Notes: generated by a model from the letters alone, not told the origin. DNA of 40,002 nucleotides from Anaerolineae bacterium (GCA_025062415.1 JANXAH010000218.1:1-40002); one strand, 5' to 3'. Shown: positions 23,143 to 31,977, numbered from the stretch's first letter. Translations and numbers: made by a program.

Positions 23143-24300
23143 ATGGACGAGTTCTCCCCTATTGACCGCCTGCGCAGTCAACTGATAGACTTGATGGCGG
23201 TGGAGCGCGTGGAGGTCTCCAGGGAGGGCAATCTTGTCGCCTTCTATGGGCCCCTCTACGGCCCACCGGACGCTGTTTTTGACCGGCTCTCCCAGCGGTT
23301 TGCTGCGCTGGGATACACTGCTTTTCTCTCCCGCGAGGGGAAGACGTACCGGGTCGTGGCTGTTCCCGGCGTGGCCCGAGCGCCCCGGCGCTCCCGCCCC
23401 TGGATTCATCTCATCCTCTTTCTGGCGACGTTTCTGACCGTCACCCTGGCAGGGGCCAATCCCGAGGTCGGCGGCGGCCCGGTCGGATATCTGCTCTCCG
23501 GGCTTCCCTTTGCCCTGACGCTGATGCTCATCCTGCTGGCCCACGAACTGGCCCACTATTTCGTGGGCCGGCGGTACGGCTCCCCTGTCAGCCTGCCCTA
23601 CTTCATCCCGATGCCGCTGAGCATTCTGGGCACGATGGGCGCGGTTATCTTTCAGGGAGAACGGGTGCGGGACCGCAAGGCCCTTTTTGACATTGGAATC
23701 GCCGGTCCCCTTGCTGGATTCCTTGTGGCCGTCCCTCTCCTGATTTTGGGGCTGCTGTTTACCCGCGTGGGGAGGCCCTCCGATTTCCTCCCCCCGGAAC
23801 GGTGGACCGGCGTCGTCTACCAGGAGGGGAACTCGCTCCTCTACCTGGCCGCCAAATACCTGGTCTTCGGGCGGGTCCTGCCGGACCCCAGGACCGGCGA
23901 GGATGTCTGGCTCTCCCTGCCCGCCAGCCCAGGCGGTCCCATCGCCTTTGCGGCCTGGGCGGGTTTGCTGGTGACCGCGCTGAATCTGATGCCCATCGGG
24001 CAGTTGGACGGAGGCCATGTGGCCTACGCGCTGCTGGGGCGACGCGCGTGGAAACTGGCCTATATCGTGATCGGTCTGTTGATCCTACTGGGGCTCTACT
24101 TCTTGGCTCAGGGGAATCCGGCCTGGCCTACGTGGATCGTCTGGGCCTTCCTGGGCCTCCTCTTTGGGCCCCGTCATCCTCCGCCGCTGAATGACGCCTC
24201 CAGCCTGGACGGTCGGCGAGTCGCCCTGGGGCTGCTAATGCTCCTGATTTTCATCGTGACGTTCGTACCAGTGCCGCTGATCGTCATCCCGGTGCAGTAA
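23143..24300 (+). CDS. Site-2 protease family protein (peptidase M50)
   Basis: A protein of about 385 residues. A soluble N-terminal region (about 1-85) precedes membrane spans. LLAHELAHYFVGRRYGSP near residue 130 carries the zinc motif HELAH, and NLMPIGQLDGGHVAYAL near 283 is the second zinc-aspartate motif (LDGG). These two motifs in membrane segments define S2P-type intramembrane metalloproteases, which release membrane-tethered regulators or clear signal peptide remnants. ATG 23143 is used because the frame upstream to 23044 lies in repeat sequence. The ribosome-binding site is poor. It follows hpt by about 108 bp of mostly repeat sequence. Confidence 0.9.
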   Translation: MDEFSPIDRLRSQLIDLMAVERVEVSREGNLVAFYGPLYGPPDAVFDRLSQRFAALGYTAFLSREGKTYRVVAVPGVARAPRRSRPWIHLILFLATFLTVTLAGANPEVGGGPVGYLLSGLPFALTLMLILLAHELAHYFVGRRYGSPVSLPYFIPMPLSILGTMGAVIFQGERVRDRKALFDIGIAGPLAGFLVAVPLLILGLLFTRVGRPSDFLPPERWTGVVYQEGNSLLYLAAKYLVFGRVLPDPRTGEDVWLSLPASPGGPIAFAAWAGLLVTALNLMPIGQLDGGHVAYALLGRRAWKLAYIVIGLLILLGLYFLAQGNPAWPTWIVWAFLGLLFGPRHPPPLNDASSLDGRRVALGLLMLLIFIVTFVPVPLIVIPVQ

Positions 24301-24316
24301 TGGGAGACCTGAGGGA

Positions 24317-24345
24317 TGGGGCGGCGGCCGAAGGCCGCCGCCCCA
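24317..24345. repeat. 13-bp perfect stem-loop after the M50 gene
   Basis: TGGGGCGGCGGCC (24317-24329) pairs exactly with 24333-24345 around GAA. Followed by CCCCAAAGCCCC and then further repeat-like sequence until the cyclase start. The 187-bp gap has no gene. Confidence 0.85.
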
Positions 24346-24487
24346 AAGCCCCCTCTACCCCCGCCCGAAGTTTGGCCCTCTTTTGGAAGGAAGCGAGAGC
24401 CCAATGCGGAAAAGCCGAAGACAAAGGCCAAAGTTGGGGGTCGGGGGGCCTTAAGGTTGTAGCCCGCCATTCCGGACGGAGCCTCCT

Positions 24488-26302
24488 TTGAAGCAATTTG
24501 GCGCAGGGCTTCAGCACTCCTTAAAAGGCTTCCTCAGCGGAACGATCGTCGGCTTTCTGCTGGTCGTCGCTCTGTATCTGAACCTGTGTCCCTCGGAACG
24601 ACTGCGCCTGAACGACCTGCTTTATCCCTCCTCCAGCGCTGAAGCCCCAGTCGCCATCGTCCTTATAGACGAGGAAGCCGTCCACCGTTACGGGCGACCA
24701 GAGACCTGGTCGGCCGACCTGTATCAGACGCTTTTTCTCGCCCTTCAGGGGGCAGGAGCCCAGGTCATCGCCCTGACCTTCCCGGTCCCTTCGCAGGCCG
24801 AGGCGGCCCTTGCCTCTTTACCTGATGCAAAGAACATCGTTCTGCCGGTCCTGGGGGCTGGCAATCCCCGGACCGGGAACGGCAGGCTCGTATACCCGTA
24901 CCTGGTGGGACCAGAGCCCGGTCGTTTCTCCATCGGACATCTGAACCTGATCCCGGACGCAGACGGCGTCCTCCGACGGCTCCCGCTCTGGGTGAGTGGG
25001 CCAGGGTACACGGTGCCAGCCCTGGCGTGGCGCGCCGCGGCTTTGTATCTGGGCACCAGCATCCCCCTTCCCACCGCCAACGGTGCGCTTCAATGGGCTG
25101 GTCACTCCATCACGCAGGACGCCGCAGGCAGAGTGCTGATTTATTTTTCCTCCTCCCCTATTCCCATCCGCCAACTCACAGACCTGCAAGACCCAGGATT
25201 TCCACCCAATGCCCTCGCAGGGCGCATCGTCTTCGTCGGTATCTCCCCAGAGGAAAATCAGGACACTTATCGGACTCCTGTCGGAGAGATGAGCGCAGTC
25301 CAGATCCAGGCCCGCGCGGCGGCCGCGCTGATGCTGGGGCTAACGCTGACCCCTCTCCCCGCAGTGACGGCTCTCCTTACTTTTGTTGCCTCTACTCTTT
25401 CCGGCTGGATGGTGGCCCGGCTCTATGCTCCGGTTCGGATTCTCGTCGGACTGTTGGGCCTTGCTCCAGGCACTGTTCTGATTTGCTATCTTCTCTATCA
25501 GAACGGACTTCAGGTAGACCTATTGGTCCCGCTGGCTGGAATTCTGACTTCCGCGCTGGTGGCAGCCCTATGGCGTTCTCGCGAGTACCATCTGCGGCGG
25601 GAGCGCCTTCTGCGAAGCCTGCAGGGACGCCTCTCTTCCGGCCTACTGGACCGTCTGCTCACGGACCCGCGCAGCGAACAGTTGCTGGCCCCGAACATCC
25701 GCTTTGTCGCGGTCCTGTTTGCGGACATCCGGGGGTTTGTTCGTCTGACCGAAGGGCAGGACCCCCGAAAGATTCAGGAGACCGCAAACGCTCACCTGGC
25801 CCAATTCACTCAGGCTGTTGTGGACGCTGAGGGAATTGTCATCAAGTACATCGGGGATATGATTGCGGCGGTCTTCAATGCCCCTCTGCCGATCGCGCAA
25901 CCGACAGACCAGGCTCTCTGCGCTGCGCTGGATGGGCTCCGTCGCCTGCGGGACCTCTGGAGCCGAAACCCGGAAATGGTCCGGATGCAGATGGGAGTTG
26001 GGATTCATGTCGGGCCGGCGGTCGTGGGACTCCTCGGCCCCGCGGAGCGGCAGGAATACGACGCCATCGGAGATACCGTGAACGTGGCAGCCCGGCTGAG
26101 CACGTACGCGCCTGCCGGGGAAATTTACGTCACGGAGGCGGTGGTGGCAACTGCGGGAAAAGAATGGGTATTTGAGCCCGTGGGAACTCTCCGGCTCAGA
26201 GGACGGTACGAGCCGGTGATTGTCTACAGATTGAAGGAAACTCCGTTTCCTCCAACAGGGATCAGAAGAGTATTTACCTCAAGCCTTCTTCCGAGAGGAT
26301 AG
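24488..26302 (+). CDS. CHASE2-domain adenylate/guanylate cyclase
   Basis: A 604-residue membrane protein. TTG at 24488 is preceded by GGAG. Residues 18-32 are an N-terminal span, followed by an extracytoplasmic CHASE2 sensor (about 35-280), then three spans (about 285-365). The class III cyclase domain is cytoplasmic, about 405-590: AVLFADIRGF with the first metal Asp, KYIGDMIAAVF with the second, and EYDAIGDTVNVAARL with the Asp and Asn-x-x-x-Arg that bind base and phosphate. All key residues appear present, so it is probably an active cAMP-producing sensor; signal unknown. Ends 7 bp from the convergent MBL gene. Confidence 0.92.
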   Translation: MKQFGAGLQHSLKGFLSGTIVGFLLVVALYLNLCPSERLRLNDLLYPSSSAEAPVAIVLIDEEAVHRYGRPETWSADLYQTLFLALQGAGAQVIALTFPVPSQAEAALASLPDAKNIVLPVLGAGNPRTGNGRLVYPYLVGPEPGRFSIGHLNLIPDADGVLRRLPLWVSGPGYTVPALAWRAAALYLGTSIPLPTANGALQWAGHSITQDAAGRVLIYFSSSPIPIRQLTDLQDPGFPPNALAGRIVFVGISPEENQDTYRTPVGEMSAVQIQARAAAALMLGLTLTPLPAVTALLTFVASTLSGWMVARLYAPVRILVGLLGLAPGTVLICYLLYQNGLQVDLLVPLAGILTSALVAALWRSREYHLRRERLLRSLQGRLSSGLLDRLLTDPRSEQLLAPNIRFVAVLFADIRGFVRLTEGQDPRKIQETANAHLAQFTQAVVDAEGIVIKYIGDMIAAVFNAPLPIAQPTDQALCAALDGLRRLRDLWSRNPEMVRMQMGVGIHVGPAVVGLLGPAERQEYDAIGDTVNVAARLSTYAPAGEIYVTEAVVATAGKEWVFEPVGTLRLRGRYEPVIVYRLKETPFPPTGIRRVFTSSLLPRG

Positions 26303-26309
26303 GGACTTT

Positions 26310-26933
26310 TCAGAGCAACCAGGGATTGAACCGCTTCTCCTGCCCGACCGTCGTTTTGGGGCCATGTCCGGGATAGAGGATGGTTTCATCGGGCAGGCTG
26401 AAGAGAACGTCCGCGATGGACTGCATCAGCGTATCCCAATCCCCACCAGGCAGGTCGGTCCGGCCCACCCCCATCGCGAAGAGAACGTCGCCGTCAAACG
26501 CAACCCCTTCCTCTTGAATGTGGAAGGTCACGCTTCCCGGCGAGTGCCCAGGCGTGTGCAACACCTTCAACCGCAGCGTCCCAACCTCCAGGACCTGCCC
26601 GTCCGCCAGTTCCAGGTCCGGAGGAGGGCTCGGCGGAATCCGCACTCCAAACCACGTGGACCCACCCCGCGAGTCCAGGATAGGCCGCTCCGCCGGATGA
26701 ATCCCCAGCAGGGCTCCCGTGGCCGCAACGACCTCCGCGTTGGCGGCCATATGGTCAAAGTGACAGTGGGTGTTCAGGACGTACCGGACATTCAACCCGG
26801 CGTCCCGAACGGCCTTGAGGATGCGGTCTGCGTCTCCGCCGGGGTCAATGATGACCGCTTCTTTGGTCTTCTCGCAGCCCACGATATAGCAGTTGGTCTG
26901 AATAAGGCCGACAACCAGCGTTTTCAGCAGCAT
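26310..26933 (-). CDS. MBL-fold metallo-hydrolase (glyoxalase II-like)
   Basis: A 207-residue metallo-beta-lactamase fold protein. The order is NCYIVGCEKTKEAVIIDPGGD, cut here to its two motifs NCYIV and IDPGGD, then the metal motif THCHFDHMA near residue 57, HTPGHSPGSVTF near 131, GDVLF and PGHGP near 188. These match glyoxalase II and the YcbL group, which hydrolyse thioesters such as S-lactoylglutathione or other small esters. ATG 26933 is chosen by family length; the frame is open to 27041. It is the last gene of the long minus-strand series and has only 7 bp to the convergent cyclase gene. Substrate unknown. Confidence 0.9.
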   Translation of the reverse strand: MLLKTLVVGLIQTNCYIVGCEKTKEAVIIDPGGDADRILKAVRDAGLNVRYVLNTHCHFDHMAANAEVVAATGALLGIHPAERPILDSRGGSTWFGVRIPPSPPPDLELADGQVLEVGTLRLKVLHTPGHSPGSVTFHIQEEGVAFDGDVLFAMGVGRTDLPGGDWDTLMQSIADVLFSLPDETILYPGHGPKTTVGQEKRFNPWLL

Positions 26934-27016
26934 AGCGTCACCCTGAGGCCGGACATCTGGCAGGCTGACCAAGATTCCCGCGCGACCGGCCGCCCCTTGC
27001 CGTCCAGAGCCTGTAT

Positions 27017-27038
27017 GGACAACTGCAAGCGGTTGTCC
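27017..27038. repeat. Stem-loop between thiI and the MBL gene
   Basis: GGACAACTGC (27017-27026) pairs with GCGGTTGTCC (27029-27038) with one G-T pair. The left arm is identical over ten bases to the stem at 8330. Confidence 0.7.
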
Positions 27039-27050
27039 CACATCTTGAAC

Positions 27051-28220
27051 TCACCCCACCTCTACTCGGCTTGCCCCCTCCAGCGCGTCCTGGGCCAGCG
27101 CGTCCATATCCACAGCAGACTCCGCCCGGAGCACATCCTCCAGATGGGGATGGGTGACCACCCGTCGGGGCATCAGGAACTGGCAGCAGTCGTCTCCTTC
27201 CATCAGAGAAAGAGAGAAGGTCCCAATCCGCTCCGCGATGGCAATAATCTCCAGTTTGTCCAGGCCGATGAGGGGGCGCAGGACAGGCAGCCCAGCCGCG
27301 TCCTCCACCACCGCAAGGCTCTCCAGGGTCTGAGAGGCCACCTGACCCAGAGACTCCCCAGTGAAGATGGCTTTCGCTCCCTCCCGACGGGCCAGCATCG
27401 TCGCCACCCGCATCATCAGCCGACGGTAGAGGATGACTCGGTAGGCGACCGGTGCTCGCACAGTGATTTCCCGCTGCTGTTTCCCAATGGGAACAACATA
27501 GAGGTACGGTTCCATCCCGTACCGGGCCAGCGTGCGCACAATCTCCCGCGCCCGCGCTTCTGACCCCATCCAGTTGCCAAAGGGACGGCTGTGAAAGTGA
27601 ATGGGGATGACCCGACACCCCCGCTTGAGGGCGAAGTAGCCCGCCACCGGAGAATCTATGCCTCCGGAAAGAAGCAGGACAACCTTCCCGCTGGTCCCGA
27701 CCGGCAACCCCCCCGGCCCCTCCACTCGCCCCAGGTAGACAACCGCCCGGTCCCGCAGAATCTCCACCCCGATATCCAGTTCCGCGCCCTTCAGACGGAC
27801 AGGCCACCCCATCTTTTGCTGGACAACAGCCCCCAGTTCCTGCTGGATTTCGGGCGAAGTGAGCGGGAAGGCTTTGTTATCCCGGCTCGCGGAAATCCGG
27901 AAGGAAGAGACCGGGCCTTCGGGGAGATTTTCCAGGATGGCCTCCTGGATGGCGGCCATATCCAGGGCGGTCAGATACGCGGGGGCAAAGTGTGCGATCC
28001 CAAAGACAGTGGAAAGCGCCTCAGCCCACCGCTGGGGGGACCAGGGCTCCTCCAGATGGACCAGAATTCGCCCGGAGAGCCGCTCTGTCCGCCCCCGTCC
28101 TCCCAGGGCCTCCACCCGGCGCAGGATATTCTGCGCGAGAGTGCGCTCAAAGAAGGGGCGGTTCGTCCCCTTCAGGCCGATTTCTGAATAATGGACGACC
28201 GCGTGCGGGGTTTCTCGCAT
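27051..28220 (-). CDS. thiI: tRNA 4-thiouridine synthetase ThiI (no rhodanese domain)
   Basis: A 389-residue protein. The N-terminal ferredoxin-like and THUMP region (about 1-170) binds tRNA; the PP-loop SGGIDSP (185-191) adenylates U8. Sulfur is then transferred to make 4-thiouridine, and related enzymes feed thiamine thiazole synthesis. It ends near 389 residues, with no C-terminal rhodanese domain, as in many bacteria that use a cysteine desulfurase directly. GDDCCQFLMP near residue 343 has two adjacent cysteines at the site where the family carries its C-terminal cysteine. The start ATG lies 51 bp from the sbcD stop. The desulfurase partner is not nearby. Confidence 0.94.
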   Translation of the reverse strand: MRETPHAVVHYSEIGLKGTNRPFFERTLAQNILRRVEALGGRGRTERLSGRILVHLEEPWSPQRWAEALSTVFGIAHFAPAYLTALDMAAIQEAILENLPEGPVSSFRISASRDNKAFPLTSPEIQQELGAVVQQKMGWPVRLKGAELDIGVEILRDRAVVYLGRVEGPGGLPVGTSGKVVLLLSGGIDSPVAGYFALKRGCRVIPIHFHSRPFGNWMGSEARAREIVRTLARYGMEPYLYVVPIGKQQREITVRAPVAYRVILYRRLMMRVATMLARREGAKAIFTGESLGQVASQTLESLAVVEDAAGLPVLRPLIGLDKLEIIAIAERIGTFSLSLMEGDDCCQFLMPRRVVTHPHLEDVLRAESAVDMDALAQDALEGASRVEVG

Positions 28221-28235
28221 GGATGGTCTCGGAAA

Positions 28236-28270
28236 CTTTCGTTGGGACGGCGGAACGGCCCCAACGAAGG
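28236..28270. repeat. Stem-loop between sbcD and thiI
   Basis: TTCGTTGGG (28238-28246) pairs with CCCAACGAA (28260-28268), extended by one G-T and one C-G pair. Lies entirely in the 51-bp gap between the two genes. Confidence 0.7.
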
Positions 28271-28271
28271 T

Positions 28272-29498
28272 TTATTCTCCCCCACTAAAGATCTCCCTGG
28301 CCGCCTCTATCAACTCCTGGCGGCGGTCCTGGGGGACCGCCTTCACCTCCAGGTATCGTTCCAGGAGTTGGATGGGGGTCAGTTCCTCCGGACGCATCGT
28401 CCCCAGGCGCAGGCGGGCCTTTCGCTCCACCTCGGACCGGATACCTGCGACAAAGGCGGCGCCCTCCAACAGCCGACGGACGTCGGCCTCCCGGACCTGC
28501 TTTTCCTGCTCCGGGCGCAGCCGGAGGATGACACGGACGACCGCGTTGCGAAAATCATATCGGGCGACAGCCTCCCGGAGCATGGCCAACGGGTCGCCTG
28601 CCTCCCGCAGGTCGGCCTCAATAGTGACGAAAGGGCGGGCCTTCACTTCCACAAAGCGCCACGTGGTCTCCCCGCGCCGCAACTGCACCCAGCAGAACCC
28701 CTTGGGCTCCCGTTCCTCACCGAAATCAATCCGCTCCAAACTCCCCGCATAGACGACGGGTGGATGCCCGTTGTGCAGGCTCTGGTGCTTGTGGATGTGG
28801 CCCAGCGCAACGTAGTCCCAGACCGGGTCCGTCAGGGCGGAGAGGAGGATGACGGTATCGCGACCGATCATCACCCCGCGCTCCGAGCCGTAGGTTGCGC
28901 CGGAAACGCTCAAATGGGCCGTCAACACGGCGGGCACCTCCGGGTCTATCTGACGGGCCAGGGCTCCGATGTTGTCGGTCACGATTTTCTGGAGGGCGGC
29001 ATCCAGGTCGGGAAGGGAGAGCCCGCGGAACTCCTCGTGAGCCAGAAGGCGGGTGCGGATCGGGAAGGGGACGACGGCCACCTGTACCGGTCCCCGGCGG
29101 GTCTGGATGCGGAAAACCCCTTCCTCCCGGCCCACGTAGACATTGGGAACCGCCAGGGTCTGGAAGATATCCACCGTGGAGGCCCGCTGGGGCATCGTGG
29201 GAAGGTCGTGGTTGCCCACCAGCAGGACGACGGGAACCCCTGCGTCCACCAGTTGCTTGACCCGCCGGGCAAAAGCCCGCTGATAGGTCGGATTAGGGTC
29301 CCGGGTCTTGTAGGCATCCCCGGCGAAGACCACCAGGTCCGCCTCGTTCTCCAGGGCATAGGCCACCACTTCGTCCAGCCGGTCCAGGAAGTCCCGCACC
29401 CGGCTGTTGACGCCCGTAGAGGGGTCCAGCCGCCCGTAGTTCTCTATGCCAATGTGGAGGTCGGCGAAGTGGAGCAGGCGAATAGGCTCCTTCGGCAT
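28272..29498 (-). CDS. sbcD: SbcD/Mre11-type DNA exonuclease subunit
   Basis: A protein of about 408 residues, a metallophosphoesterase that with SbcC/Rad50 trims hairpins and DNA ends. Metal-binding motifs in order: FADLHIG near 11-17, VFAGDAYKTRDP, VGNHDLP, LTAHLSV, and GHIHKHQ. ATG 29498 is preferred, since GAGGAG lies seven bases upstream; the frame reaches 29513. The start lies 11 bp after the lexA stop, so sbcD is likely an operon partner of lexA and under SOS control by inference. No sbcC lies in the window. A C-terminal Asp/Glu/Arg-rich helical region of about 100 residues is the usual capping extension. Confidence 0.92.
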   Translation of the reverse strand: MPKEPIRLLHFADLHIGIENYGRLDPSTGVNSRVRDFLDRLDEVVAYALENEADLVVFAGDAYKTRDPNPTYQRAFARRVKQLVDAGVPVVLLVGNHDLPTMPQRASTVDIFQTLAVPNVYVGREEGVFRIQTRRGPVQVAVVPFPIRTRLLAHEEFRGLSLPDLDAALQKIVTDNIGALARQIDPEVPAVLTAHLSVSGATYGSERGVMIGRDTVILLSALTDPVWDYVALGHIHKHQSLHNGHPPVVYAGSLERIDFGEEREPKGFCWVQLRRGETTWRFVEVKARPFVTIEADLREAGDPLAMLREAVARYDFRNAVVRVILRLRPEQEKQVREADVRRLLEGAAFVAGIRSEVERKARLRLGTMRPEELTPIQLLERYLEVKAVPQDRRQELIEAAREIFSGGE

Positions 29499-29509
29499 TG
29501 GCACGCTCC

Positions 29510-30211
29510 TCAACCCACCCGTCGGATAACCATCACCACCTTGCCGCGGATTTCCACCTGGCGCGGGTCGTCTATGTAGATGGGCTCCTTCGCGGGATTG
29601 GCGGGCTGAAGGCGGACCCGGTTCCCCTCCCAGTAGACCCGCTTGAGGGTCGTCTCCTCCCGGTCCCGCAGCCAGACAGCAGCCATTTCCCCGTTCTCCA
29701 CTTGCGGCGTGGCCCGCAGAATGACGATGTCCCCATCGTGAATCAGTGCGTCAATCATAGAATCCCCCTGGACCCGGAGGGCGTAGAGGTCGCGGGGGTC
29801 TCCGAGGATGCCGCGGGTGAGTTCAATGGTGTCGGCGACGTCACTCTGGACCGTGTCGGAGAAGACGGGGATGGGCTCCCCCGCCGCAATCACGCCAACC
29901 AGGGGAATGGAGATCACCTCGCTCTCCCCGGCATCTTGAAGACGGTCTCGGGGCCGGAGGGACCAGGTTTCCGAATCGGGTTCCCGGCTCTCCCGAAGGC
30001 GGAGGCTGCGGGAACGGCCGGGTGTGCGGATCAGGTATCCCGCCTGTTCCAGCCGCTCCAGGTGGTGAACCACGGCGGAGGGAGAATGCAGGCCCACCGC
30101 CTCCCCGATTTCCCGCACCGAGGGAGGATAACCGTTCTCGGCGACGAAGGTCTCAATGTACTCCAGAATCTGCCGCTGCCGCAGCGTCAGCCGCTCCCAT
30201 CCCGGTTCCAT
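29510..30211 (-). CDS. lexA: LexA repressor
   Basis: A 233-residue protein. The N-terminal winged helix (about 1-70) has LTLRQRQILEYIETFV and GYPPSVREIGEAVGLHSPSAV, whose recognition helix is typical LexA. Ala110-Gly111 in VIAAGEP is the self-cleavage site, Ser151 in GDSMID and Lys190 in TTLKR form the catalytic pair. It controls the SOS response to DNA damage, acting in the cytoplasm. ATG 30211 has AGGAGG upstream; the frame is open to 30292. The 86 bp upstream contain a hairpin but no SOS box I recognise (GAAC-N4-GTTC type). It is embedded after a zinc-family dehydrogenase gene, so it may lack a private promoter. Confidence 0.96.
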   Translation of the reverse strand: MEPGWERLTLRQRQILEYIETFVAENGYPPSVREIGEAVGLHSPSAVVHHLERLEQAGYLIRTPGRSRSLRLRESREPDSETWSLRPRDRLQDAGESEVISIPLVGVIAAGEPIPVFSDTVQSDVADTIELTRGILGDPRDLYALRVQGDSMIDALIHDGDIVILRATPQVENGEMAAVWLRDREETTLKRVYWEGNRVRLQPANPAKEPIYIDDPRQVEIRGKVVMVIRRVG

Positions 30212-30260
30212 ACCCACCTCCTCTCTCCCAGACTTCGCCTTGCCGCCCCAGACTACTGGT

Positions 30261-30298
30261 GGGGGTTTGCGGCGGCCCCCCGGCCACCGCAACCCCCC
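30261..30298. repeat. Imperfect stem-loop between the dehydrogenase and lexA
   Basis: GGGGGTTTGCGGCGGCC (30261-30277) pairs with GGCCACCGCAACCCCC (30282-30298 region), with two mismatches. It reaches the stop codon of the dehydrogenase. Another member of the TTTGCGGCGG family. Confidence 0.7.
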
Positions 30299-31329
30299 TA
30301 CGGGACCAGCACAATTTTGCCAAACTGCTCTCCCCGCTCCATCAACTCAAAGGCCCGCTTCCCCTCCGCAAGAGGCATCACCCGGTCCACCACCGGTTTG
30401 AGTTTCCCCGCCCAGACGAGGGCCATCACGTCCCGGAAGTCCTGGTGGCTCCCCATCGTGGAGCCGATAATGCTGATCTGCTTGCCGAAGATGTAGCGGA
30501 TGTCTATCTGGGCCTCCGGGCCGGAGGTATTGCCAACGATAACAATGCGCCCGCCCCGCGCGACGACCCGCATACTCTGCATCAGCGTCGCCCGGCCCAC
30601 GTTGTCCACCACCACGTCCACCCCCCGGCGGTCCGTCAGCCGGTAGAGGGTTTTCGGCCAGTCGGGGTCCTCTCTGTAGTTTAAGACGACGTCGGCCCCC
30701 AGTTCCTTCGCGCGCGCCATCTTCTCCTCGGTGGAGGTCAGCGCGTAGACAGTGGCCCCAGCCAGTTTGGCGATCTGGATCGCCATAGAGTTGACGCCGC
30801 CCCCGGCGCCGATAATGAGGACGGATTCCCCGGCGCGCAGGCGGGCCCGGTGGATGAGCATGCGCCAGGCGGTGAGGGAAACCAGAAGGGGTGCCGCGGC
30901 CTGGGGGAAGTCCCACCCCTCTGGGATGGCCATCAGGTTCTCCGCTGGGACAACGACGTACTCTGCCTGCCCGCCCCGAATCTGCTCCCCCAGGATGACG
31001 TATCCGGGGCTGACGGAGTCCTCCCCTCGGCGGGTATATTCGTCCACCGCTGTGGAGATACCGGGGTCCACCACTACCCGCTGCCCGATCTCCCAGCCGG
31101 AGATCCCAGGACCCAGGGCGGCGATTTCCCCGGCCACGTCGGCCCCACACCAATGGGGCATCTGAAGTTTCAGGCCGGGCCAACCCCGCCGAACCCAGAT
31201 GTCCAGGTGATTGAGTGCGCAGGCCCGCACCCGCACCAGCACCTGACCGGGACCCGGTTCCGGGTCCGGCACCTCCTCGTAGCGTAGGACATCCAGTTCG
31301 CCGTGTTCGTGAAAGCAAAGCGCCTTCAT
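30298..31329 (-). CDS. Zinc-binding-family NAD(P)H alcohol dehydrogenase/quinone oxidoreductase
   Basis: A 343-residue medium-chain dehydrogenase. The N-terminal GroES-like domain has VRVRACALNHLDIWVRRG and GADVAGEIAALG. The nucleotide-binding domain has VLIIGAGGGVNSMAIQIAKLAGA near 168-190 and VDVVVDNVG. The catalytic-zinc Cys of classical alcohol dehydrogenases (usually in CGTD) is not present: here ALNHLDI, as in the quinone oxidoreductase/MDR branch. Likely a zinc-independent NADPH reductase of quinones or enones; substrate unknown. Strong AAGGAGG before the ATG, and 12 bp downstream of an M50 protease gene. Probably part of a long transcript that reaches lexA. Confidence 0.88.
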   Translation of the reverse strand: MKALCFHEHGELDVLRYEEVPDPEPGPGQVLVRVRACALNHLDIWVRRGWPGLKLQMPHWCGADVAGEIAALGPGISGWEIGQRVVVDPGISTAVDEYTRRGEDSVSPGYVILGEQIRGGQAEYVVVPAENLMAIPEGWDFPQAAAPLLVSLTAWRMLIHRARLRAGESVLIIGAGGGVNSMAIQIAKLAGATVYALTSTEEKMARAKELGADVVLNYREDPDWPKTLYRLTDRRGVDVVVDNVGRATLMQSMRVVARGGRIVIVGNTSGPEAQIDIRYIFGKQISIIGSTMGSHQDFRDVMALVWAGKLKPVVDRVMPLAEGKRAFELMERGEQFGKIVLVP

Positions 31330-31341
31330 CGGAGACCTCCT

Positions 31342-31977
31342 TCACAGGACAAAGAGCAGCATCTGAAGGGGGAGTTTGACCAGGCCAACCAAGAAGCCGA
31401 TCAGGTCCAGCCCCAGGTAGGGGAGCAGGAACAGGAGGCCCAGCAGGACGTAGGGGCTATAGGGGCGGAAGGAGAGCAGGTAATCGCTCCATCGGAGGGG
31501 GAGGATCCCCACCAGGACCTTCTCTCCGTCCAGGGGATAAAAGGGGAGCAGGTTGAAAATGGCCAGGTTCAGGCTGACGTCGGCGATGAGCCACAGGAGC
31601 GTCGCCAGGTTGGTTCCCCCAATGTCCAGACCGGAGAGCAGGCCCAGCCGGAAGGGAATCGCGCAGACCATCGCCAGGAGCAGGTTGGAGGCTGGTCCTG
31701 CAAAGGAAGAGAGGGCCATTCCCGTCCGAGGGTTGGTCCGCATCCGATAGGGATTCACCGGCACAGGCTTGGCCCAGCCGAATCCAGTCAGCAGGATGAG
31801 GATGGCGCCCAGGATATCCAGATGAGCCAGGGGGTTCAAACTCAACCGACCCTCCCAGCGAGGGGTATCGTCTCCCAGCCGGTCCGCCGACCAGGCGTGA
31901 GCCCACTCGTGCAGGGGAAGGCCAACCAGCAAAACGATCAGTCGGGCCAGAAACGTGATCGGGGAAATCCCGAACAT
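31342..31977 (-). CDS. Small site-2 protease family protein (M50)
   Basis: A 211-residue membrane protein. LIVLLVGLPLHEWAHAWSADRLGD includes the zinc motif HEWAH near residue 23, and NLLPFYPLDGEK near 143 the second metal motif (LDG). WEGRLSLNPLAHLDILGAI is the family NP-x-x-H-x-D-P-like region. This minimal S2P family (about 200-220 residues, about six spans) is common in bacteria and of unknown substrate. GGAGG precedes the ATG. It is the second M50 protein in the window and unlike the first lacks an N-terminal domain. It probably shares a transcript with the following dehydrogenase gene. Confidence 0.88.
   Translation of the reverse strand: MFGISPITFLARLIVLLVGLPLHEWAHAWSADRLGDDTPRWEGRLSLNPLAHLDILGAILILLTGFGWAKPVPVNPYRMRTNPRTGMALSSFAGPASNLLLAMVCAIPFRLGLLSGLDIGGTNLATLLWLIADVSLNLAIFNLLPFYPLDGEKVLVGILPLRWSDYLLSFRPYSPYVLLGLLFLLPYLGLDLIGFLVGLVKLPLQMLLFVL

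Noticed and set aside
26364-27563. Long plus-strand frame of 399 codons
   Set aside because: It is antisense to the MBL and thiI genes, whose motifs are complete on the minus strand.
28191-29579. Long plus-strand open frame of 462 codons
   Set aside because: It is the shadow of sbcD and neighbouring genes, lacks recognised domains and has a composition unlike the real genes.
30347-31345. Minus-strand frame of 332 codons over the dehydrogenase
   Set aside because: Glycine/arginine-rich shadow of the real gene in another frame.
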